NCBI RefSeq assembly: GCF_000335475.2
Contig: NZ_ANAH02000011.1
Location: 124,001 to 188,000 of the forward strand
Direction: 5' to 3'
From: Cystobacter fuscus DSM 2262
GTDB taxonomy: Bacteria; Myxococcota; Myxococcia; Myxococcales; Myxococcaceae
Length of the DNA: 64,000 bases
The stretch's first letter is position 1; each line of letters starts with the position of its first letter. Of this stretch, positions 1 to 8,271 are shown piece after piece. A model generated the notes under the pieces. It saw nothing but the letters and a program-made list of their open reading frames with translations. It had not been told where the DNA came from and did not search any database. The translations under genes and the position numbers were made by a program.

Positions 1-1757
1 CCTGGAGAGCGCTGCTGCTCGTCCTGGGGCTGTGCGCGGGCGTCGCCCGGGCGGAGGTGGAAATCGAGGAAGCGGTCCCGAGCGCGGCCGAGGAGGACAC
101 GCGCCTGCCCGGCTACACGGAGATCTCGGGCGCCCCGGAGAGCGCGTCCGATGGGGAGCTGCGGGTGTCCGTGGCCACCACCTTGCCTCGGCCGCCGCGG
201 GGCTACTTCCCCCTGGAGGTGGAGCTCCACAACACGGGCTCCACGCCGCGCGTCGTGGACATCGGCGTCACGGCCACCGCCACGGAAGTGCGGCGCGTCG
301 AGGTCTCCAGGCGAACGGTGGAGGTGGGTCCGCGCGAGAAGTTGTCGGTCTGGATGCCCGTCCCCGTGCTCTCCCGGCACGGCCTCGTGCGGGTGGAGAG
401 CCCGGGCCTGAAATTCCGCGTCTTTTCCTTCTACGCGACGGATGGCTCGGGACAGACCGTGCTGGTGCTGGGCACGGAGAAGGCCTTCGCGGAGGGCACG
501 CACCTGCCGCGCGTGGAAGAGGGGAAGCTGGCGGTGCGCTTCCTGTCTCCCGAGAACGCGCCGCGTGAGCTCGCCGCCTACGTGGGCCATCCCCGCATCG
601 TGGTGGCCGGGGACGTCACCGCGCTGCCCGCGGATGTGTGGAGCGCGCTCGAGGCCTACGCGGCCACGGGGGGCTCGTTGATGCTGCTCCATCCGCCGCG
701 TGACGTGGACCAGCGCCTGCCACTGCTCACCCGGTCCACTCCGGGAGACGTCCAGCCCTACGGCTTCGGCCAGGTCCGGCTGTGTGACGGGGTGGAAGGC
801 TGTGCCGCCGGACTGCTCGCCGACGCGGCCGCGCTGGAGTCCAACAGTGCACCTCCTCCGGGCCCCGTGCATCCCGCTCCGCCTCCGAGCCGATGGGGAC
901 ACCAGCAGGCCCTGGGCACGGGCCTGTCGCCCCTGTTGCCCGGTGTCCAGGCTCCGGTGGGCCGCTTCCTGGGCCTCATCACCCTCTTCGTGCTGGCGGT
1001 AGGTCCCGGCGGGCTGCTGCTGGCCCGGCGCAAGGGGCCGGTGGCGCTGCTCATCGCCGTGCCCTCGGTGGCGCTCGTCACGTGCCTGGCCTTCGTGGGC
1101 TGGTCGGTGCTCGTGGAGGGCTTCTCGCTGCATGCCGCGCGCTACAGCGTCACCTGGCTGGACCGGGAGCGGGACCGGGCCGTCACCGTCGGCGTTGGGG
1201 GCTACTACGCCAACCTGGAGCCGGAGCCCTTCCAGGTGCCCGTGCTGGGCGCGCTGCTGTCCTCGGACGCGGACTGGGAGTCGCGGCCCCTCGAGGCGGA
1301 CTGGACCCGGGGCATGGTGGTGACGGGCGGCTTCCTCTCCGCGCGCACCTACCAGGAATGGGGCGAGGTGGCCGTGCAGCCCTCGCGCGCCCGGCTCGGC
1401 GTGTCGGCCGAGGGAGGACAGCTGCGCGTCCGCAACGCGCTCGGCGCGCCGCTCGTGGAGGGCTACGTGCGCTCCGGGGGCGGGTGGTGGAAGCTGCCCG
1501 CGCTCGCCGAGGGCGCCGAGGGCCTGGCCACGCGGCTCCCCGCGAGCACCCGGGACGACGTCACCGAGGAGCTGCGTCCCACCGAGGCCGTGGCTCGGCG
1601 CCTCTACCCGGTGCTCGGGCGCATGGTCGAGGAGCCCCTGCCCGAGGGGGGGTTCCTCGCGAGGCTGGAGGGGGCGGGGTGGACCTTCTCGGCGGCGATT
1701 CCGGTGCGCTTGCACGAGGGCTCGCACCTGGTGCGGGGACGGGTGGACGGACCATGA
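1..1757 (+). CDS. Secreted/membrane protein with C-terminal membrane anchor, 5' partial
   Basis: The reading frame is open from the first bases (codons from position 3) and reads through a hydrophobic stretch ending ARA-EVEIEE, a classical signal peptide, so the true start lies before the window. The GTG at 57 is only an internal codon. The mature part is a beta-rich extracytoplasmic region, then a segment resembling the class I glutamine-amidotransferase-like fold of BatD/VWA neighbours (GDVTALPADVWSALEAYAA, then GGSLMLL). Around residues 300-360 two membrane helices flank a short RRK loop, and another soluble domain follows. The stop is 25 nt before the ABC ATPase, so they are probably one operon. 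Similar proteins accompany DUF58/VWA/ABC clusters. The exact function is unknown. Confidence 0.6.
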   Translation, partial: WRALLLVLGLCAGVARAEVEIEEAVPSAAEEDTRLPGYTEISGAPESASDGELRVSVATTLPRPPRGYFPLEVELHNTGSTPRVVDIGVTATATEVRRVEVSRRTVEVGPREKLSVWMPVPVLSRHGLVRVESPGLKFRVFSFYATDGSGQTVLVLGTEKAFAEGTHLPRVEEGKLAVRFLSPENAPRELAAYVGHPRIVVAGDVTALPADVWSALEAYAATGGSLMLLHPPRDVDQRLPLLTRSTPGDVQPYGFGQVRLCDGVEGCAAGLLADAAALESNSAPPPGPVHPAPPPSRWGHQQALGTGLSPLLPGVQAPVGRFLGLITLFVLAVGPGGLLLARRKGPVALLIAVPSVALVTCLAFVGWSVLVEGFSLHAARYSVTWLDRERDRAVTVGVGGYYANLEPEPFQVPVLGALLSSDADWESRPLEADWTRGMVVTGGFLSARTYQEWGEVAVQPSRARLGVSAEGGQLRVRNALGAPLVEGYVRSGGGWWKLPALAEGAEGLATRLPASTRDDVTEELRPTEAVARRLYPVLGRMVEEPLPEGGFLARLEGAGWTFSAAIPVRLHEGSHLVRGRVDGP

Positions 1758-1782
1758 CGCGGACGCGAGACGAGGTGGAGGG

Positions 1783-2760
1783 ATGAGCCTGCTCGAGGTG
1801 AAGGGACTGCGGCGCGACTTCGGCGCCCTGCGCGCGGTGGACGACGTGTCGTTCGAGCTGGAGGCGGGCACCGTCCTCGGCTTCATCGGGCCCAACGGCG
1901 CGGGCAAGAGCACCACGATGCGCATCCTCGCCACCCTGGACACGCCCACCGCGGGCGAGGTGCTCCTGGATGGGTACTCGCTGGTGGACACGCCGGACAA
2001 GGTGCGGCCGCTCATCGGCTACATGCCCGACCGCTACGGCACCTATGACGATGTCACCGTGTTCGAGTTCCTCGACTTCTTCGCGCGCGCCTACGGCCTG
2101 ACGGGCCCGGTGCGCGCGCGGCGGCTGGCGTCGGTGATGGAGTTCACCGGACTGGGGCCCCTGGCGGACAAGCTCACCCACGCGCTGTCCAAGGGGATGA
2201 AGCAGCGCGTGGCGCTCGGGCGCACGCTGCTGCATGACCCGAAGCTGCTCATCCTCGACGAGCCGGCGGACGGTCTGGATCCGCGTGCCCGCATCGAGCT
2301 GCGCGAGCTGCTGCGCGCGCTCGCGGATCAGGGCAAGGCGGTGCTCATCTCCAGCCACATCCTCACCGAGCTGGCGGAGATCTGCGACACGTGCGCCATC
2401 ATCGAGCAGGGGCGGCTGTTGGCCACGGGCAAGGTGGCGGACGTGCTCGCGCAGGCGGCGGGCACGGCGGTGGTGGAGTTGCTGGTGCGGTTGCTTCCGG
2501 GAGCGGAGGGGGAGGAGGCGTGGGCGCGCGCCGAGCGGCTGTTGTGGGAGCAGCCCCACGTGAAGGAGGTTTCCCGCGAGGGCCAGGCGCTGCGCGTGCG
2601 TCTGGAGCAGGAGGGGGCCGCGGCGGCGTGGGGAGACGAGGTGGCGGCGCGGCTGTTGAAGGTGCTCGTGGAGGCGGGCGTGCCGGTGTGCGCGTTCGGC
2701 CACCGCGAGCGCAACCTGGAGGATGCCTTCATGCGGGTGACGCGGGGTCGGGTGGCGTGA
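1783..2760 (+). CDS. ABC transporter ATP-binding protein
   Basis: This is a 325-residue nucleotide-binding subunit. Walker A is GPNGAGKST at residues 36-44, the signature is LSKGMKQR in place of LSGGQ, and Walker B is LLILDEPADGLDP followed by the H-loop region SSHILTEL. The LSKGMKQR variant is typical of the ABC-2/CcmA-like exporter subfamily (multidrug, Gld/Nod type). The ATG at 1783 directly follows a GGAGGG run; a second purine run GAGG lies a few bases earlier. A permease partner is expected next, but the next ABC-2 permease on this strand begins only at 11122, beyond a minus-strand block. I infer that the two were once adjacent. Confidence 0.9.
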   Translation: MSLLEVKGLRRDFGALRAVDDVSFELEAGTVLGFIGPNGAGKSTTMRILATLDTPTAGEVLLDGYSLVDTPDKVRPLIGYMPDRYGTYDDVTVFEFLDFFARAYGLTGPVRARRLASVMEFTGLGPLADKLTHALSKGMKQRVALGRTLLHDPKLLILDEPADGLDPRARIELRELLRALADQGKAVLISSHILTELAEICDTCAIIEQGRLLATGKVADVLAQAAGTAVVELLVRLLPGAEGEEAWARAERLLWEQPHVKEVSREGQALRVRLEQEGAAAAWGDEVAARLLKVLVEAGVPVCAFGHRERNLEDAFMRVTRGRVA

Positions 2761-2776
2761 GGCGGGAGGTGTGCGG

Positions 2777-3688
2777 ATGAACGGGCGGGTCTGGGGCGCG
2801 GTGGCGGTGGGGGTGTTGCTGGCATTGCCCCTGGTGGGGCTGTTGTGGATGAGCGTCTCGCCGCAGCGGGCGGGGACGTGGCGGCGGTTGCCGATGATTT
2901 CCCCCGACGAGCGCCTGGCGCGGCCCTCGTTCCTCGCGGCCTGCACGAGCAGCGCGGAGTGCGATCCGCCCCTGGCCTGTTTCTCGGACCGGCGCTACGA
3001 CCGCCAGACGTGTAGTGGCAGTGATTGCCTCATCGACGCGGATTGCGCTCTGGGATCGGTGTGCCGGTGGAACCCGGTGGGGGACGGGACGAAGACGGCG
3101 ATGGCTTCCTGCACCTTCGTGGGCGTGCGCGAGGAGGGGGAGTCCTGTTTGCGTCTACCCCGGCGCGACGAGGGGGCCTGCGAGCGGGGACTCGTGTGCG
3201 CGGACTGGTGCGCGCGGCGGTGTGGACTCTGGCCCTTCAACTCGTGTCCGGAGGGGTATTTCTGCGCCGAGGACGATCCCAACGGTCCGGTATGTCTGCC
3301 CACGTGCGAGGGCCGGGAGTGCCCGGAGGGAGAGCAGTGTGTGCGGGAGACGACGCCGGGCGTGTCGGTGTGCGCGCGGGTGCATGGCCCGAACTGCCAG
3401 CGTGAGCCCTGCGCGGAAGGACTGACGTGCAAGGTGGACACGAGTCCGGTCCGGCCCGGAGAGGCGTGGATGGAGTGTGTCACGCCGTGTACGGGCGAGG
3501 GCTCCTTTGCCTCGCCGTGCCCGGGGTATAGCGCGTGTCTGTTCGGGACGTGCCACGACATCTGTAGCCTCGGAGAGGAAGACCCGTGTGCCCCGGACTA
3601 CATCTGCGTCCCCATGCACGGGGACTCTGGGGTGTGCGCGTGGGCCCCGCAGCTGCCGGAGCCCGTGGACGCTCCGCGCGGAGAGTGA
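2777..3688 (+). CDS. Cysteine-rich secreted protein
   Basis: A 303-residue protein with an N-terminal hydrophobic segment (GAVAVGVLLALPLVGLLW), acting as signal peptide or membrane anchor. It is followed by many short Cys-rich repeats of the type C-x(4-6)-C-x-x-G-x-x-C (CTSSAECDPPLAC, DCLIDADCALGSVC, CPEGYFC, CPEGEQC). Such Dickkopf/EGF-like disulfide modules are common in extracellular myxobacterial proteins. The ATG at 2777 is preferred over the GTG at 2771 because GGGAGGT at 2764-2770 is then well spaced. It follows the ABC ATPase by 16 nt. The stop lies 3 nt from the convergent immunity gene, leaving no room for a terminator. No enzymatic motif is seen. Confidence 0.7.
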   Translation: MNGRVWGAVAVGVLLALPLVGLLWMSVSPQRAGTWRRLPMISPDERLARPSFLAACTSSAECDPPLACFSDRRYDRQTCSGSDCLIDADCALGSVCRWNPVGDGTKTAMASCTFVGVREEGESCLRLPRRDEGACERGLVCADWCARRCGLWPFNSCPEGYFCAEDDPNGPVCLPTCEGRECPEGEQCVRETTPGVSVCARVHGPNCQREPCAEGLTCKVDTSPVRPGEAWMECVTPCTGEGSFASPCPGYSACLFGTCHDICSLGEEDPCAPDYICVPMHGDSGVCAWAPQLPEPVDAPRGE

Positions 3689-3691
3689 GCT

Positions 3692-4576
3692 TCAGTCGAG
3701 GAAGCGGCGCTCCCAGCGGCGCATGTCCTCGGGGGGGAGGACGGGGCGGGCCTCCTGGTAGAGGTGGGGCTCGAGCACGCGCGCCAGTTGGCGGTAGGGC
3801 CGCAGCTCGCCGTCCGCCTCCGGCCACTCGCCGAGCTGCACCAGGACCTTGTCGGGTTGCATTTCCTCGACGGAGATTCCGGGCAGGGTCAGCCGCTCGC
3901 GCAGTCCCGCCACTCCGCCCAGCTTGTCCAGGAGGGGCTGCCCGTAGAAGTTCAGCCAATAGGCACCTTTGGGACGTGTGCCCAGGTCATAGGTCACGTT
4001 GTCATCGACGATATCGAGTCCCGGGTAGCGGAAGCACAAGTCATGAATCAGCGGACCGACCCGAAAGGTGTCCATCATGCCATTGAATGCGAGATTGGCA
4101 TAACCCGAGGTGAGTGGAATTTCTCGTGCCAGGGCCACAGCCAGTTCCTTCACTCGTGCCGGGCCCTGCTCTTCCAGGTACTCGGTGGGCAGCCAGAACG
4201 AAGCACAACAGACCTCATCGGGCGAGTGTATGTAGGTGTCCGTGCCGAGCATCCGACCCCGGTAGTCGAACCGGTATCCACTCCACTGGTCATGGTGCTC
4301 CCAGAGCTGGATGACGCAGCCGTCCCAATCGAGCAGTTGCTGCTGGATGTATTCTAGAGCCTCTTTGTCGAGAGATAGAATGTAACCTTCCTCACCCGTG
4401 TAGAAACCCAGTTTCTCGATCCCCACGGCTTGGCGATAGATTTCCAACGCGTGGGCGATGGAATGTCCGATCTCCCGGTGTGAGCGCTGGATGAAGAAGT
4501 TCATGACGAGCCCATCGCGCAAGATATGGAGCCCGGCCGGCGTATGTCCTTTGAAGTGAGGATAGCGGCCATTCAT
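3692..4576 (-). CDS. DUF3396 (type VI immunity family) protein, immunity to the upstream toxin
   Basis: A 294-residue cytoplasmic protein with no signal peptide. It shows the block organisation of DUF3396 proteins, found beside toxins in myxobacteria and other proteobacteria: an early MNFFI segment, a central WSGYRFDYRGR, and a C-terminal TRPKGAYWLNFYGQPLL. The ATG at 4576 overlaps the toxin stop as TGATG and GGGAG lies about 8 nt upstream, so it should be translationally coupled to the toxin. The longer TTG start at 4591 is less likely. Its inferred job is to neutralise the lipoprotein nuclease-like toxin. A decayed copy of its C-terminal motif lies just upstream of the toxin at 5414-5458. 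Confidence 0.75.
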   Translation of the reverse strand: MNGRYPHFKGHTPAGLHILRDGLVMNFFIQRSHREIGHSIAHALEIYRQAVGIEKLGFYTGEEGYILSLDKEALEYIQQQLLDWDGCVIQLWEHHDQWSGYRFDYRGRMLGTDTYIHSPDEVCCASFWLPTEYLEEQGPARVKELAVALAREIPLTSGYANLAFNGMMDTFRVGPLIHDLCFRYPGLDIVDDNVTYDLGTRPKGAYWLNFYGQPLLDKLGGVAGLRERLTLPGISVEEMQPDKVLVQLGEWPEADGELRPYRQLARVLEPHLYQEARPVLPPEDMRRWERRFLD

Positions 4577-5412
4577 CAGATGATCTCCCAAGGGGTGACG
4601 CGCAAGGCAGCTCCGAAGGCTCTCTCATAGATTTGTCCCTGGTTCTTACCGTAGTAGGGGCTGTCTCGAGGGTAGGCGTTCCATGTGGGTAGGGTGCTTT
4701 CGAGGCACGGAAACTTGAAGTCGTAGGTGAATTGAGTCTTCAATGGGTTGTCCTTGGCGTGGATGACAACGTCGGGAACGAGCGTTCCTTTCATGTCCTT
4801 GCCTTGATTGGTCCTCATTGATTTCTGGTATTGCTCCGGGCTCACCAACTCGAGTTGGTCTGTTGTTTTATCGTGACGGTATCGTTGTTCCAGGCTGAAG
4901 CGCCCTCGCAACAGGTGGTTCAGGCGACTCCTGGCGCATTCGATGGCCTCAGCATGCTTCTCATTACCCAGTTTCATGGCCAGTGTGAGGGCTCTGCCTC
5001 CTGCTTTGCGTTCCACAATCTCTTGACATTGCTCCCAGGTCGGGTCTGCGCCAAGGCGTCTGCGATTCACCGTCTCGTGTGCTTGGACGGCGCACTCGCG
5101 CAGGATCTTCTCCACGGCCGCGCGCAGTTTCCCGGAGAAGATCTCCCCATCGGACGAGAGCGTCGCCGCCGCGATCACGGTGCCCACCGCCACGGCCGTC
5201 CCCTGCGTGCGTGGCGTACTTGGGTGAACCGTCGGCGTGAGGACTCTCACCTCCGCCTCGAGTGTGTTGCACTGGGAGGCATCGTCCAGGTGCTGCTTGA
5301 CGCAGCAGGAATAGGTGGTGTCCGCGGGGGTGCACACGTCGTCGGACAGCAGGCAGCCCCCGATGCCCCACGAGAGCCCCACGAGCAGTCCGATTCGAGC
5401 AAGCACATTCAT
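4576..5412 (-). CDS. Lipoprotein toxin with PD-(D/E)XK-like C-terminal domain (Sit-like)
   Basis: A 278-residue protein with a lipoprotein signal peptide (lipobox IGGC, Cys20). A small Cys-rich segment and an alpha-helical middle follow. The C-terminal domain has P213-D214 on a strand and then D231-F-K233, the spacing of a PD-(D/E)XK nuclease core. It ends with an NQGQIYERAFG helix and RVTPWEII. The architecture (outer-membrane lipid anchor, variable nuclease-like tail, overlapping immunity gene) resembles the SitA lipoprotein toxins of Myxococcus xanthus, which pass between kin cells by TraA/TraB outer-membrane exchange; that match is inferred. No good ribosome binding site precedes the ATG, which sits inside the frame of an immunity-gene remnant, suggesting a recombinant junction. 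Confidence 0.65.
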   Translation of the reverse strand: MNVLARIGLLVGLSWGIGGCLLSDDVCTPADTTYSCCVKQHLDDASQCNTLEAEVRVLTPTVHPSTPRTQGTAVAVGTVIAAATLSSDGEIFSGKLRAAVEKILRECAVQAHETVNRRRLGADPTWEQCQEIVERKAGGRALTLAMKLGNEKHAEAIECARSRLNHLLRGRFSLEQRYRHDKTTDQLELVSPEQYQKSMRTNQGKDMKGTLVPDVVIHAKDNPLKTQFTYDFKFPCLESTLPTWNAYPRDSPYYGKNQGQIYERAFGAALRVTPWEII

Positions 5413-5413
5413 G

Positions 5414-5458
5414 TAAGAAGTTCAGCCAGTAGGCCTCTTTGGGGCGCGTGTCCAGTTC
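5414..5458 (-). pseudogene. Remnant of a second DUF3396 immunity gene (C-terminal motif)
   Basis: On the minus strand this stretch reads LDTRPKEAYWLNFL, nearly identical to LGTRPKGAYWLNF in the intact immunity protein; the DNA (compare about 3945-3988) is also clearly related. The frame has no gene structure of its own and then runs out of frame into the toxin. I read it as the leftover 3' part of another immunity gene from a former toxin-immunity array, cut at the point where the present toxin begins. Confidence 0.7.
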
Positions 5459-5477
5459 GCCGGGGGTACACGCGGCC

Positions 5478-6251
5478 CTAGCGCACCGCCAGGATGATGC
5501 GGTCGTCCAGGTGCTGCCAGAGCACTCCCACGTCCTGGAAGCCCGCGTCGCGAAGCGCCGCCTCGTGCACCTCCAGCAACGGCTCGCTCCAGTCCCGGCG
5601 AATGCCGGCGAAGAGGCGCTGGCGCTCCTCGATGAGCGGGCCCATCCCCGGCTCCGCCGCCAGCGCCTTCCACCAGACCTCCCAATCCTCCACTCCCCGC
5701 TCGCCGAAAGCCTTCGCCTCATCCCTCCGGCGCGCTTGCTCCGCCAGCCGCTGGAAGGGGCTGGGCCGGCGCGAGAACGGAATGTTGTCGCCGTTGAGGA
5801 GCACGCCCCCGGGACGCACCAGTCGTCCCAGTTGGTGGTAGAGCGCCACGAGCCGCTCGGCCGGCAGCCAGTGCAGCGCCGTGGTGCTCAGCACCGCATC
5901 CACCGACGACACCTCCAACCGCGCCACCAGGTCCACGGTCATCAGGTCCGCCGCCACCCAGCGCAGCCGCCCCCCTCCATCGCCGAGCGCTCCCCTCCCC
6001 AGCGTCAGCAGCACCGGGTCCAGGTCCACCGCGATGCACCGTGCCTTCGGAAAGCGCTCCAGCACGCGTTGGCTGATGGAGCCCGGCCCACACGCCAGGT
6101 CCACCAGCACGAACTCCTCCGGCAGCAGCGCCGAGAGCACGTCCAGCATCACCTCGAAGCGCTGCTCACGGCGCGGCAGGTAGCCCGTCTGCTGCGCGTC
6201 CCAGCGCCTCAGCCAGCTCCTCCAATCCAGCGAGGGAGGGGAGTACGTCAT
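5478..6251 (-). CDS. Class I SAM-dependent methyltransferase
   Basis: A 257-residue cytoplasmic methyltransferase. Motif I is VLVDLACGPGSISQRVL, the acidic end of strand 2 is CIAVDLDP, and STTALHWLPAERL matches motif IV and the following helix of the Methyltransf_25/11 families. The ATG at 6251 has AGGAGA about 7 nt upstream; the longer frame to 6302 lacks a site. It lies 35 nt after the opine-dehydrogenase-like gene on the same strand, so both may act on one small molecule. The substrate cannot be told from sequence. Confidence 0.8.
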   Translation of the reverse strand: MTYSPPSLDWRSWLRRWDAQQTGYLPRREQRFEVMLDVLSALLPEEFVLVDLACGPGSISQRVLERFPKARCIAVDLDPVLLTLGRGALGDGGGRLRWVAADLMTVDLVARLEVSSVDAVLSTTALHWLPAERLVALYHQLGRLVRPGGVLLNGDNIPFSRRPSPFQRLAEQARRRDEAKAFGERGVEDWEVWWKALAAEPGMGPLIEERQRLFAGIRRDWSEPLLEVHEAALRDAGFQDVGVLWQHLDDRIILAVR

Positions 6252-6286
6252 GATGTCTTCTCCTGGGGTCCGTCCGGGCTGTCCAC

Positions 6287-7360
6287 TCACTGCGCCATCC
6301 ACTGCACGATGGCTTCATGGCTGAGGTCGCCCCACCCCAGCCGCTCCAAGGTGCGCCCCTTGGCGCCGAGGTCCTGGCCACTGAGCACCGAGGTGAAGGT
6401 GATGACGGCGTCCACCATGGGCACCGCCACCCCCGCCTTGCGCGCCAGCCCCTGGAGTGGCACCAGGCTGGTGGCGATGTCCTCGGTGAGGAAGCGGTGC
6501 TCCAGGCTCGTGGGGGCATAGAGTTCCCGATAGCCAGGCACGGTCCGCATGGCCTCCAGCAGGCTCCCCGTCTCGCAGCCATAGTAGCGGTTGAGCAGCT
6601 CCTTCATGGGCAGCAGGCTCGTCCCGTAGGCCCGGGCCACCGCGTGGAACTCCTCCTCCATCCGCTCCAGCAGGACGATGGTGCGCTCGGACAAGCCCTC
6701 CACGTAGAAGCGCAGGCGCTCTCCCCGGTCGATGCTTCCCAGGTTGACGAGCGACACGATGGCGTGCGCGAGCGCGCCGAAGTCGGTGAGCCCCCGCTGC
6801 ACCAGGTTGCTCGCGTCCTCGAGGCCCGGGAAGAAGCGGCGCACCAGCGGGCCGTGGCTCAACGTGCCCGAGCGCTGGGGACAGGCCAGGAACGTCCAGC
6901 CCTTGAGGCCGGCGATCCAAATGCCATGGTCCTCGCGTGCCCGGCAGGCGAAGAGCGCATCCGTCTCGATGATGGGCACCCCCTGGACGCCATGCCCGTG
7001 AAGCGCGCGCGTCATCTCCAGGCTGCCGCACAGCTTGCTGGAGAAGAGCACGAGCGCATGGTGCTCGCGCAGGTGGGGCGCCAGGGTCGCCGCCACGTCC
7101 AGGTAGGCGGTGGTGACGCTGGCCACGAAGAGCGTCCCGCACTGGCGCGCCAGGCGCTCCGGCTCGTTCGTCACCTCCTCGATGGGAAACATCCCCTCGA
7201 GCAGTCCCGTGGCCTCGATGTGGCCCCGGCGGCGGATGGTGTCGAGCTTCTCCGGGTGGCGTGTGTAGACGCAGACGGAATGTCCCTGGTGCGACAAGTA
7301 GGCCGCGAGAGCCCTCGCGGTGTTGCCAGAACCGATGACGCCGATGCGCTCGGAGCCCAT
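6287..7360 (-). CDS. NAD/NADP octopine/nopaline (opine) dehydrogenase family protein
   Basis: A 357-residue protein. The N-terminal Rossmann motif is IGVIGSGNTARALAAYLS, with YTRHP ending strand 2. The C-terminal helical part carries the octopine-dehydrogenase-type region, including HRFLTEDIATSLVPL, LARKAGVAVPMVD and a GRTLERLGW ending. Family members reductively couple an amino acid with a 2-oxo acid. The ATG at 7360 follows a GGGGGGAAAGC run. It probably forms an operon with the methyltransferase downstream. Ketopantoate-reductase-like relatives are an alternative, but the C-terminal signature favours opine dehydrogenase. Confidence 0.7.
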   Translation of the reverse strand: MGSERIGVIGSGNTARALAAYLSHQGHSVCVYTRHPEKLDTIRRRGHIEATGLLEGMFPIEEVTNEPERLARQCGTLFVASVTTAYLDVAATLAPHLREHHALVLFSSKLCGSLEMTRALHGHGVQGVPIIETDALFACRAREDHGIWIAGLKGWTFLACPQRSGTLSHGPLVRRFFPGLEDASNLVQRGLTDFGALAHAIVSLVNLGSIDRGERLRFYVEGLSERTIVLLERMEEEFHAVARAYGTSLLPMKELLNRYYGCETGSLLEAMRTVPGYRELYAPTSLEHRFLTEDIATSLVPLQGLARKAGVAVPMVDAVITFTSVLSGQDLGAKGRTLERLGWGDLSHEAIVQWMAQ

Positions 7361-7458
7361 GCTTTCCCCCCTGGAAGCGATGGCCTCTTGTCGTAGCAAG
7401 CGCGGCTGCGTCCACGGAATGCGGCACGGTGTCGCACGCGGCCCTCGCCTGCTCCGCC

Positions 7459-8271
7459 CTACCGGTCGGCCGTCCCCACCCAGAAGCCCCACCGCAGGCC
7501 CTCGGCGAGCCAGGTGCCGATGTGCGCCACGAGCGCCTCGTGCTCCGAGGGCGGCAGGGACGCCTCCACCTCCGCGAGCGCGGCGCCGAACGTCTTCGTG
7601 CGCAGGGCCCACAGCAGGCGCGCCCTCACCGGGGACAGCGGCACCTGGACCAGGGCCTCCCCGTGGCGCAGCAACATCCAGTGCTGGCGCGTGGGGAGGG
7701 GGCTCGGCAGGGGCTGGCGCCGCGCATCCGCGTCCGGCCCCAGCGTCCGCCGGAGCACCACCAGGGGCCAGCTCTCCTCCAGCAGGCGGCACGCGGGGGA
7801 GGCCCGCAGGAACCGCCCCTCGAGCGTCGCGAGCTCTTCTGGAGAGGGAGTCCAGGCGGGCACCTCCGGCGCCATCCACACCTCGCTCCAGGCCGTGTCG
7901 ATGTCCGCCGCCTCGGCGAGGGCCGCGGCGGGCAGCCCCGCGGGCAGCGAGGACACCTGCGTGCGGAGCCAGCTTCCAAAGCCCCGGCCCGCCAGCCGCA
8001 GGTCCCACTCCCGGGGGGGATGCTCGCGCGCGAATCGCTGGACGAGCAGGTTGAAGGGGAACAGCCCGAGGAGTCGGGCCGTGAGCGGGTACTCGCCCTG
8101 GAGCACCTCGAAGAGCCGGAACCAGTATTGCCGGTTGTAGAGCCCCCGCCCCGTGCCCTGCTCCACCGGGCGCAGCGTGCCCGACGAGGCATCGAGTGGC
8201 GTGCGCAGTGTGGCACCGAACCGCTCCTGGAAACCGGCGAGCCAGTCCGGGGGCGCACGAGCGGGGCTCAC
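7459..8271 (-). CDS. HvfC/BufC-like protein (DUF2063, putative DNA-binding domain family)
   Basis: A 270-residue protein whose N-terminal half (WLAGFQERF, then YNRQYWFRLFEVLQGEYPLT) matches the DUF2063 domain that accompanies DUF692/MNIO enzymes and is thought to bind or present the precursor peptide. The GTG start at 8271 overlaps the MNIO stop as GTGA, implying coupled translation. It is the last gene of a four-gene minus-strand operon (FixH-like, Cys-rich precursor, MNIO, this gene). The longer frame to 8700 only shadows the MNIO gene. Confidence 0.75.
   Translation of the reverse strand: MSPARAPPDWLAGFQERFGATLRTPLDASSGTLRPVEQGTGRGLYNRQYWFRLFEVLQGEYPLTARLLGLFPFNLLVQRFAREHPPREWDLRLAGRGFGSWLRTQVSSLPAGLPAAALAEAADIDTAWSEVWMAPEVPAWTPSPEELATLEGRFLRASPACRLLEESWPLVVLRRTLGPDADARRQPLPSPLPTRQHWMLLRHGEALVQVPLSPVRARLLWALRTKTFGAALAEVEASLPPSEHEALVAHIGTWLAEGLRWGFWVGTADR

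Noticed and set aside
1561-2946. Long minus-strand frame across the ABC ATPase
   Set aside because: His/Gln/Arg-rich translation typical of an antisense shadow of a GC-rich gene; the plus-strand ATPase has all motifs.
3692-5412. Classification as a type VI secretion effector pair
   Set aside because: DUF3396 is called a type VI immunity family, but the toxin has a lipoprotein signal and there are no PAAR, VgrG, Hcp or MIX features nearby.
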